From NCBI GenBank assembly GCA_002733385.1, contig NVVO01000015.1, positions 40,412-47,440 on the forward strand: DNA of 7,029 nucleotides. Reading direction: 5' to 3'. The notes under the pieces were generated by a model, which had not been told where the DNA came from, searched no databases, and was given only the letters and a program-made list of their open reading frames with translations. Positions 1 to 4,944 of the stretch are shown here, piece after piece; within the stretch, counting starts at the first letter, position 1; each line of letters opens with the position of its first letter. Source of the DNA: Robiginitomaculum sp. (lineage in GTDB: Bacteria; Pseudomonadota; Alphaproteobacteria; Caulobacterales; Maricaulaceae). Made by a program: the position numbers and the translations under genes.

Positions 1-897
1 TTTGATGCCCACAAACTGGTCGAGGAATTTATGATCCAGGCCAATGTGGCCGCTGCCCAAGCGCTGGAGCAAGCCGGGGAACCGTTGATTTACCGCGTCC
101 ACGAACCGCCGGAAATGGAACGGGTACAAGGTCTGTCGGACTTTCTCCCGGCCATTGATCTTAAATGGGCTATGGGTCAACGGGCGACGCCTAAAAGATT
201 TAACCGTCTGATCGAGCAAGCGAGAGAAAAAGATCTGGAAGAAACCGTATCCATGTCGGTTCTGCGCACCCAGATGAAAGCCTATTACACCCCTAAAAAC
301 AAAGGCCATTTCGGGCTAAACCTAACCCACTATGGCCACTTCACCTCCCCCATTCGCCGCTACGCCGATCTGGTGGTTCACCGGGCTTTGGTCAAAGCGT
401 TCGGGCTGGGCGAGGGCGGCACCAGCGCCGAAGAGTTAACCCGGCTCAAGGAAATCTCCGAGCACATATCCACGACCGAACGTAGCGCCATGGCGGCTGA
501 ACGCGATGCCAAAGACCGCTATATTGCAGCTTTTCTAGCCGACAAAATCGGTGCCACTTTCAAAGGCCGTATCACCGGTGTCACCCGCGCTGGGCTTTTT
601 ATCGGGCTGGACGAGACCGGGGCAGACGGTTTTGCCCCGGCCAGAAATCTCGGCTATGAACGATTTGAATTTGACGAAAAATCCAAATCTCTCATCGGCG
701 GAGAAACCGGCGGTACCTATCATTTCGGGCGGCGGGTCGAGGTCAAACTGGTTGAAGCCATGCCCTTGCAAGGTGGGCTGATTTTCGAAGTTCTAACCAA
801 GCCAGAAAAAGGCACAATCCCCAAGCACCTGGCAAAACGTAGGCAAGGCGGGGGAGCCTATAAAGGCCGTAAACACAAAGGCAGACGACGGCGTTGA
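1..897 (+). CDS. rnr: Ribonuclease R, C-terminal part (5' end outside window)
   Basis: RNase R is a processive 3'-to-5' exoribonuclease that degrades structured RNA and takes part in mRNA and rRNA turnover in the cytoplasm. The reading frame is open from base 1 and gives 298 residues; the true start and the cold-shock and catalytic-aspartate parts lie upstream. The visible part begins with the family segment DAHKLVEEFM. It continues through the late RNB signature (FTSPIRRYADLVVHR, about residues 116-130) into an S1 RNA-binding domain (about residues 183-270, with GRITGVTRAGLFIGL). It ends in a Lys/Arg/Gly-rich tail typical of RNase R, which probably contacts RNA. The ATG at 31 is internal and should not be taken as the start. 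The frame is intact to its TGA, and I see no convincing terminator behind it. RNase II is the alternative, but the basic tail and S1 arrangement favour RNase R. Confidence 0.95.
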   Translation, partial: FDAHKLVEEFMIQANVAAAQALEQAGEPLIYRVHEPPEMERVQGLSDFLPAIDLKWAMGQRATPKRFNRLIEQAREKDLEETVSMSVLRTQMKAYYTPKNKGHFGLNLTHYGHFTSPIRRYADLVVHRALVKAFGLGEGGTSAEELTRLKEISEHISTTERSAMAAERDAKDRYIAAFLADKIGATFKGRITGVTRAGLFIGLDETGADGFAPARNLGYERFEFDEKSKSLIGGETGGTYHFGRRVEVKLVEAMPLQGGLIFEVLTKPEKGTIPKHLAKRRQGGGAYKGRKHKGRRRR

Positions 898-981
898 TAT
901 TGCAGTAATTGTCGGAAACGAATTAAGGTATATATTGTGGCGATAAGCGGTAGTCGAATTCCCTTGACGGCTAGTTTCTGC

Positions 982-1010
982 TTGACCGCAAATTTCCCCA
1001 AGTGCATACT
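982..1010 (+). promoter_or_regulatory. Candidate sigma-70 promoter of the HTH gene
   Basis: A -35-like TTGACC (982-987) is followed after 17 bp by CATACT (1005-1010), a 4/6 match to TATAAT. Transcription would begin near 1017, leaving a leader of about 26 nt before the ATG at 1043. The leader contains GAGG at 1032-1035, 7 nt from the start codon, so the whole arrangement is coherent. Assignment is by pattern only; alphaproteobacterial promoters are often weakly conserved. Confidence 0.45.
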
Positions 1011-1026
1011 GGGTGACTGCAAATTT
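983..1026 (+). repeat. 13-bp direct repeat (12/13 identical) across the HTH promoter, possible operator
   Basis: TGACCGCAAATTT at 983-995 and TGACTGCAAATTT at 1014-1026 differ at one base and start exactly 31 bp apart, about three helical turns. The first copy overlaps the -35 element and the second lies around or just after the likely transcription start. That is the geometry expected for a repressor binding two sites on one face of DNA. The adjacent gene encodes a small HTH protein, so autoregulation is a reasonable inference, but nothing in the sequence proves it. Confidence 0.4.
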
Positions 1027-1042
1027 TTTTTGAGGGCGGTTT

Positions 1043-1300
1043 ATGTGGAAAGATCATCCGGATACGGTTGATGCTTATGTGGGCGGGCGCTTGCGTTTGC
1101 TTAGAAACTCCCAAGGTAAAACTCGGGCAGATTTGGCCAATAGGCTCAACATATCATTGCAACGATTGATTGATATGGAAAAAGGGCTGGAGCGTATTTC
1201 TTCTGAACGCATTCGAAAATTGGCACAAATATATAACATAAAGCCCGCGTTTTTCTTTGCCGGCCTCGACAATTTAAATGCTAAACCCCCGCAACAATAG
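1043..1300 (+). CDS. Small Xre/Cro-type HTH transcriptional regulator
   Basis: This is an 85-residue protein that is almost entirely one Cro/C1-type helix-turn-helix domain. VDAYVGGRLRLLRNSQGKTR (residues 9-28) leads into the HTH (about 27-46), then EKGLERISSERIRKLAQIYN and KPAFFFAG. This follows the common alphaproteobacterial Xre pattern (VGxRIRxxRxxxGxSQExL...QVxKYExGxNRIxxxxLxxIAxxLxVPxxFFF). Several usually fixed positions differ: MSQ is replaced by KTR, and QQVQKYE by QRLIDME, so the recognition helix is divergent. Family members often carry a further C-terminal segment, whereas here the protein stops about 15 residues after the HTH domain. The start is supported by GAGG at 1032-1035. 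It stands alone, 145 bp after rnr and 229 bp before the next gene, with a repeat operator candidate upstream. It is probably a cytoplasmic DNA-binding repressor, possibly of itself; targets are unknown. Confidence 0.85.
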   Translation: MWKDHPDTVDAYVGGRLRLLRNSQGKTRADLANRLNISLQRLIDMEKGLERISSERIRKLAQIYNIKPAFFFAGLDNLNAKPPQQ

Positions 1301-1529
1301 CAGGGTAAGCCCCCTAACTTTATCGCCCTTGAGCGCTTTTCGTAAACATTTACCTATATTGTTCACAGCTTAGTGGCAATTTATTAGCTATATTGGCCAT
1401 TTATGCCTTTAAATTACAAAACTGTTTAGTATAGTGCCGTTTCGGTTTGTATCATTTGCATGGTTGGGAAGCGTGTAAATGGTATTTTGGCCAGTCTAGA
1501 TTTTGTTTTTATAAGGGGGTTGGCGAGAG
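1301..1529. other. AT-rich intergenic region with weak promoter-like elements
   Basis: No coding sequence is evident. The octamer CTATATTG occurs at 1354-1361 and 1388-1395, and the heptamer TTGGCCA at 1393-1399 and 1487-1493. A TATAGT hexamer lies at 1430-1435 without a good -35. A better-spaced pair is TTGGCC (1487-1492), 17 bp, TATAAG (1510-1515), just ahead of the small gene at 1530. However, its -10 overlaps the purine-rich AGGGGG (1514-1519) that would otherwise be read as that gene's ribosome-binding site. No strong terminator hairpin was found. Confidence 0.35.
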
Positions 1530-1775
1530 ATGATTGCCAATGACAACAATAAAGAGAAGGCATTGTCAGCGATTACTCGGTCTTATGCTAAATATGACGC
1601 CTTGTTTTCTGACATATCATCCATAGAGACACAAAGGGACTTGGATGCAGACGGCTTGAGCCTAATTTCTGATGTTGAATATTATTTGCAACACCCTGAT
1701 TACCATGCCAAGTTTGAAAACCTGCTTCTGCAATTGCTCAAAGAGTTTTCCGGGTCTATTTTACAGGAAAAATGA
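1530..1775 (+). CDS. Small hypothetical protein, unknown function
   Basis: This 81-residue open frame starts at ATG 1530. I do not recognise the family. The product is rich in Asp, Glu, Leu and Ser and looks all-helical, with likely helices at about residues 6-33, 38-54 and 57-79. It has no signal peptide, membrane segment, cysteine or obvious catalytic motif. The C-terminal half (LISDVEYYLQHPDY, then KFENLLLQLLKEF) is amphipathic and could mediate oligomer or partner contacts. The purine-rich AAGGGGG at 1513-1519 lies 10 nt before the start and may serve as a ribosome-binding site. No competing frame overlaps it, and it follows the HTH gene on the same strand. It is AT-rich like its surroundings, which weakens codon-usage support. 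It is probably real but could be a spurious frame. Confidence 0.55.
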   Translation: MIANDNNKEKALSAITRSYAKYDALFSDISSIETQRDLDADGLSLISDVEYYLQHPDYHAKFENLLLQLLKEFSGSILQEK

Positions 1776-1847
1776 GATATCACCGCCCAAATAGATGGTT
1801 AGGTATTTGTAGAAGCTACGGATTGGCACCGCGTGCTTGCAAATTCC

Positions 1848-1862
1848 TTAATCCTTTGTTAA
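1848..1862 (+). promoter_or_regulatory. Candidate CtrA-binding box (TTAA-N7-TTAA)
   Basis: TTAA (1848-1851), seven bases, TTAA (1859-1862), followed by G, matches the alphaproteobacterial CtrA consensus TTAA-N7-TTAAC at all eight core positions, lacking only the final C. Scanning the TTAA tetramers in the window by eye, this is the only pair with that spacing, and it lies in an intergenic region 91 bp upstream of a membrane protein's ATG. CtrA boxes commonly overlap the -35 of cell-cycle promoters. No clear -10 follows, only a weak GAAAAT at 1881-1886. Chance occurrence in AT-rich DNA remains possible. Confidence 0.5.
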
Positions 1863-1877
1863 GCACAATTCCGTCAC

Positions 1878-1914
1878 AGTGAAAATTCGAACGAAAGCTC
1901 GAGTGAAAATTCAC
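1878..1914 (+). repeat. Paired 11-bp direct repeat AGTGAAAATTC with a palindromic second copy
   Basis: AGTGAAAATTC occurs exactly at 1878-1888 and 1902-1912, 24 bp start to start. The second copy extends into GTGAA-AA-TTCAC (1903-1914), a 5+5 bp palindrome with a 2-bp centre. The first copy lacks the right arm (TTCGA instead of TTCAC). The pair lies between the CtrA-like box and the start of the membrane protein gene, where an operator or a leader element would be expected. The binding factor is unknown. Confidence 0.4.
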
Positions 1915-1952
1915 TAAAAAACGTTAACTTGAATGTAGGGGCTAGAACTCAC

Positions 1953-2390
1953 ATGGGCCTATTTACCATATTACCTTTGATGCTTGTTCCGATTGTTGTT
2001 TACAATGTTATGGCATGGGCAGGCGCGACATTTGCAACCACCGAAGCCGTGCGGGCGCGAATGAATGAAGAACTTTTATCGGTGCAAGTGGCGAGCGGTG
2101 CCCAGTGGGTGATCACGCCGGGTCACGCATTGATAGCTTTGTCCCTTTTTATGCTGTTCTTCGAACTGCTTAAATCCACCGGTATTGGCCGGGCTGCAAT
2201 TATGAACCACGCATTCTCCATGGTGTTGTTTATCATTTGCTTGGTGCAATTTTTGATGTTTGATGCCTTTGCCACGTCTATTTTCTTCCTGATTATGTTG
2301 ATGGCCCTGATGGATGTCATGGCCGGCTTCATCGTCACCATAGCCAGTGCAAGGCGCGATATCGCCGTTGGTGACGGGTTTGGAGATTAG
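1953..2390 (+). CDS. Predicted four-helix inner-membrane protein, unknown function
   Basis: The product is 145 residues and very hydrophobic, with four likely transmembrane segments at about residues 3-25, 56-74, 84-104 and 106-132. A polar, mildly amphipathic loop joins helices 1 and 2 (residues 26-55, VRARMNEELLSVQVASG), and a short charged C-terminus ends in Asp. Helix 4 is followed by ARRD, suggesting a cytoplasmic C-terminus by the positive-inside rule. I recognise no enzymatic or transport motif. An in-frame TTG at 1929 would add eight residues but has no ribosome-binding site. The ATG at 1953 has AGGGG at 1937-1941 (11 nt spacing, a little long) and puts the first membrane helix at the N-terminus, so I prefer it. 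A CtrA-like box and repeats lie upstream. The next gene begins about 60 bp downstream on the same strand and may be co-transcribed. Confidence 0.75.
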   Translation: MGLFTILPLMLVPIVVYNVMAWAGATFATTEAVRARMNEELLSVQVASGAQWVITPGHALIALSLFMLFFELLKSTGIGRAAIMNHAFSMVLFIICLVQFLMFDAFATSIFFLIMLMALMDVMAGFIVTIASARRDIAVGDGFGD

Positions 2391-2449
2391 CGCTTCTTTA
2401 AGGCCCTTGCTATAGACGTGTGGTTACGCCTGATTTGAAAGAAGATAGA

Positions 2450-4165
2450 ATGAACGCCGCACCACCAATTCTTGAGCAAAACGCATTTATTGCCCTGCTA
2501 GACGCCGCCGCCTATACGTGGAGGCGTAAGTCTGGGGAACGCGGCGAGGACGGCCCGCAGATGCTGTGGGTCGATGATGAACTAACGGCCAAGCTCATAT
2601 GTTCGCGAACAGAAGATATCCCCCGAACCGAAGTAGGTTTTTTGGAACGTTTGTGCCATGATGCCCGCGCCGCACGGGACAAGGCGGTGGAAAGCCTGAG
2701 CTGGAACGGTGCCAAGTTTCAGATAGATTACCAGATCAGAACCTTTGACGGTCGTAATATCTGGGTCGAAGAACGGGCCAGACGCATTTCTGGTGACGGC
2801 AAGACCGCCGTTGAGATTATTGGTGTCATCACCAATATCCAAAACCGTAAAATCCGCGAAGAACAAGCCGGTTATCACGCCGCATTTGACAGTCTTACCG
2901 GGCTTTGGAACCAGACCCGCATGGCGGAAGGTCTCAACCATATGCTGGCAACGGCGCAAAGATATGACCGCCAAGCCGCCTATGTGGTTATGAATTTGAC
3001 CAATATTCAAGACGTTAATATTTCGCACGGCTATGAGGCTGGCGACCGGTTGATCATAGCCATTGCCGAGCGCTTGAAATCCTGTGTCCGCTCACCGGAT
3101 ATTTGCGCCCGGGTTTCGGGCACGGGTTTCGGGATTGGCTTATCGGATTGCGACCCGGCCCAAATGCAAAAAGTGGCCGAGCGCATCGTCAAAACCCTGG
3201 CCAATACACCCTATGCCAGCCCCCACGGCGATCTCTACGCCGAATTTGCCCTTGGCGGCTGTGCCTTGTCGCAAAAAGCCACCAGCGCCGCCGATGCTAT
3301 GGAGCAAGTTCATACCGCCGTGGCCCATTCACGGGTGCGCCAAGGCGCATTCGTTGCCTACGCTCGCGATTTACCGGACTTAAAACCGCGCCAAAACAAG
3401 GCGGAGCTGACCTGCGACGATATTATTTCCGCCCTCAATGACCGGCGGATCACATTGGCCTATCAGCCAATCGTTCATGCCGATAGCCGCGAAACCCATC
3501 ATTTTGAATGTTTGCTACGCTTGCGCCGGGACGACGGCGAAATGGTTTCGGCGGGTGATTTTATTATGGCGGCTGAGCGGCTCGGTTGTGTGCATTTGCT
3601 CGACAGACGCGCCCTGGAGATTGCCCGCGAGACCTTGCTGGCCTATCCTGATATCCATATAGCTTTGAATGTATCTGCTGCGACGGTGAAATCCAGTGAG
3701 ACGGCGGGCGCATATCTGGAGGCCTTAAAAACCCTCGGTAAAGCCACCGAGCGGGTGATCGTCGAGATGACGGAAACCGTGGCCCTTGATGACCCGGCTA
3801 TGGCCAGTCGTTTTTCCGTAGAAGTTCGCGCTCTTGGTTGTCGGTTCTCTATTGATGATTTCGGCGCGGGCCACACTACATTTAGAAACCTCATGGCCAT
3901 TGAAGCTGACGAAATAAAAATAGATGGCAGCTTCATTCGCGATCTGTCCCTGACCCCGCACAAACAAGTGTTTGTGCGCATGATGGTCGATCTGGCCCAG
4001 ACATTTTCCGTAAAAACCGTGGCCGAAATGGTTGGCTCGCGCGAGGACGCGGATTTATTGACAAGGCTCGGCGTAGATTATCTGCAAGGCTTTATGTTCG
4101 GCCTGCCCGGCCCGGCGCCGCAAGTTGGCCTTAAAAGCACACCCAAAGATATCAAGCGGGCTTAG
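2450..4165 (+). CDS. PAS-GGDEF-EAL protein; likely c-di-GMP phosphodiesterase with degenerate GGDEF
   Basis: The product is 571 residues. A PAS-like sensor (about 15-140; YQIRTFDGRNIWVEERAR and GVITNIQNRK are typical of PAS_3) is followed by GGDEF (about 145-300) and EAL (about 328-560). The cyclase signature is SGTGF at residues 223-227 (bases 3116-3130) instead of GGDEF, so synthesis should be lost. RSPD (214-217), exactly five residues before it, keeps the RxxD inhibitory-site motif. The EAL domain has E353 (as ECL), N407, E439, D469-D470, K490, E526 and Q546. Their spacings match the metal and catalytic residues of active phosphodiesterases such as RocR, apart from one 4-residue indel after E353. 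It should hydrolyse c-di-GMP to pGpG in the cytoplasm. ATG 2450 follows a purine-rich AAAGAAG. An in-frame GTG at 2420 would add ten residues but lacks a well-placed ribosome-binding site. It converges on gloB with 8 bp between stops. Confidence 0.93.
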   Translation: MNAAPPILEQNAFIALLDAAAYTWRRKSGERGEDGPQMLWVDDELTAKLICSRTEDIPRTEVGFLERLCHDARAARDKAVESLSWNGAKFQIDYQIRTFDGRNIWVEERARRISGDGKTAVEIIGVITNIQNRKIREEQAGYHAAFDSLTGLWNQTRMAEGLNHMLATAQRYDRQAAYVVMNLTNIQDVNISHGYEAGDRLIIAIAERLKSCVRSPDICARVSGTGFGIGLSDCDPAQMQKVAERIVKTLANTPYASPHGDLYAEFALGGCALSQKATSAADAMEQVHTAVAHSRVRQGAFVAYARDLPDLKPRQNKAELTCDDIISALNDRRITLAYQPIVHADSRETHHFECLLRLRRDDGEMVSAGDFIMAAERLGCVHLLDRRALEIARETLLAYPDIHIALNVSAATVKSSETAGAYLEALKTLGKATERVIVEMTETVALDDPAMASRFSVEVRALGCRFSIDDFGAGHTTFRNLMAIEADEIKIDGSFIRDLSLTPHKQVFVRMMVDLAQTFSVKTVAEMVGSREDADLLTRLGVDYLQGFMFGLPGPAPQVGLKSTPKDIKRA

Positions 4166-4173
4166 ATAAAGAC

Positions 4174-4890
4174 TTAAAATTTATCCTTGGCGGCGCGGAT
4201 TTCGCCTAAAATTTCCGGCGTTTTTGCCCGCATAAACGGGTTGGTTTTTAACTCTATGCCGACCGTGGTGGGAACGGTGGGTTGGCCTTTATCACGTAAA
4301 GCGTTGGCGCTGGTTACGGCGCGTTTTAAATCATTATTATCCGGTTCCGCCGTAACTGCGAATGCCGCATTTGACAGGGTGTATTCGTGGGCGCAGTAAA
4401 TTTTGGTATCTTGGTGTAGAGCCGCCAATTTGGACAGGCTGTCAAACATTTGTGCGGGTGTGCCTTCAAACAGGCGGCCACAGCCCATGACAAATATGGT
4501 GTCGCCGACAAACACGCTGGCCTCGTCCGGCACATAATAGGCGCAGTGGCCCAATGTATGACCGGGTGTGTCTATGATGTGGATATCATAGGCTCCGAAT
4601 TTGAACACCTCCCCGCCGGCAAGCGCAATGTCAATGCCGGGAATACGCGCAGCGTCCGCCTTGGGGCCGACAATGGTTGCGCCGTATTTATCCTTGAGAA
4701 ACTGGTTGCCCCCCACATGGTCATAATGGTGGTGGGTGTTGAGGATATGGGTCAGGGTCAGGCCGCGCTTTTGTAGCTGCGCGTCAATCTCCGCCCCGTC
4801 GGGCGTATCAATTGTCGCGCACAGGCCGCTATCTGGCTCGACCAGTAAAAATCCATAATTATCATTTAGGCAGGGAAACAGGCTTATCAT
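4174..4890 (-). CDS. gloB: Hydroxyacylglutathione hydrolase (glyoxalase II)
   Basis: Glyoxalase II hydrolyses S-D-lactoylglutathione to D-lactate and glutathione, the second step of methylglyoxal detoxification in the cytoplasm. The 238-residue product is a metallo-beta-lactamase-fold enzyme. The metal ligands are H53, H55, D57 and H58 (in THHHYDHVGG), H111 (TPGHTLGH), D130 (VGDTIF) and H168 (CAHEYT). The family signature CGRLFEGTP (137-145) and the C-terminal substrate-binding segment TNPFMR are present. It is slightly shorter than the usual roughly 250-260 residues, but no domain is missing. The start MISLFPCLNDNYGFLL matches the family N-terminus. No Shine-Dalgarno sequence precedes it, but a promoter whose start site would fall at the ATG does, suggesting a leaderless transcript. 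It is divergent from the methyltransferase operon, a neighbourhood I recall from other Alphaproteobacteria. Confidence 0.96.
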   Translation of the reverse strand: MISLFPCLNDNYGFLLVEPDSGLCATIDTPDGAEIDAQLQKRGLTLTHILNTHHHYDHVGGNQFLKDKYGATIVGPKADAARIPGIDIALAGGEVFKFGAYDIHIIDTPGHTLGHCAYYVPDEASVFVGDTIFVMGCGRLFEGTPAQMFDSLSKLAALHQDTKIYCAHEYTLSNAAFAVTAEPDNNDLKRAVTSANALRDKGQPTVPTTVGIELKTNPFMRAKTPEILGEIRAAKDKF

Positions 4891-4921
4891 AGGGGTTAAT
4901 ATATGGAATACTTACCCCTAT
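4889..4921. repeat. 8+8 bp inverted repeat in the gloB/methyltransferase divergent promoter
   Basis: ATAGGGGT (4889-4896) and its exact complement ACCCCTAT (4914-4921) flank a 17-bp AT-rich spacer. The left arm covers the gloB start codon and predicted start site; the right arm sits between gloB's -35 and -10. With arm centres 25 bp apart it resembles a dyad operator for a dimeric regulator, though an RNA hairpin is possible for transcripts reading rightward. Confidence 0.45.
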
Positions 4922-4927
4922 TGTAAA
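4898..4927 (-). promoter_or_regulatory. Candidate gloB promoter, probably leaderless
   Basis: Read on the minus strand, TTTACA (4922-4927; 5/6 to TTGACA) is followed after 18 bp by TATATT (4898-4903; 5/6 to TATAAT). Initiation about 7-8 nt downstream would fall at 4890-4891, at or next to the A of the gloB ATG. The absence of any Shine-Dalgarno in the 20 nt before that ATG agrees with leaderless translation. Confidence 0.55.
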
Positions 4928-4931
4928 GAGA

Positions 4932-4936
4932 GAGGA
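4932..4936 (+). promoter_or_regulatory. Ribosome-binding site of the methyltransferase GTG start
   Basis: GAGGA at 4932-4936, inside a purine run that begins around 4925, lies 8 nt before the GTG at 4945. This spacing fixes the non-ATG start. A weak promoter for this operon may be TTAATA (4896-4901), 17 bp, TATTGT (4919-4924), which overlaps the gloB promoter on the other strand. Confidence 0.6.
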
Positions 4937-4944
4937 TATTTTAA

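Noticed and set aside
535..781. Open frames on both strands inside rnr (535-771 minus, 551-781 plus)
   Set aside because: They lie within the S1-domain coding region of RNase R, whose protein sequence is clearly conserved; their products look like nothing known.
1809..1836. Small hairpins GTAG-AAG-CTAC and GCAC-CGC-GTGC after the 81-aa gene as a terminator
   Set aside because: Four-bp stems with no U-tract following; expected by chance in this length.
1929..1952. TTG at 1929 as start of the membrane protein
   Set aside because: No ribosome-binding site precedes it and the eight added residues are polar; ATG 1953 starts directly before the first membrane helix and has AGGGG upstream.
2420..2449. 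GTG at 2420 as start of the EAL protein
   Set aside because: The nearest AAGG is about 16 nt upstream, while ATG 2450 follows a purine-rich site at better spacing; kept only as an alternative.
2582..3028. 148-aa minus-strand open frame opposite the PAS/GGDEF gene
   Set aside because: The plus-strand frame has clear PAS and GGDEF features there; this frame has no domain and is a shadow.
4165..4185. GATAAA...TTTATC hairpin between the convergent EAL and gloB genes as a bidirectional terminator
   Set aside because: The stem is only 6 bp, AT-only except one pair, and has no G/C-rich core; too weak to call.
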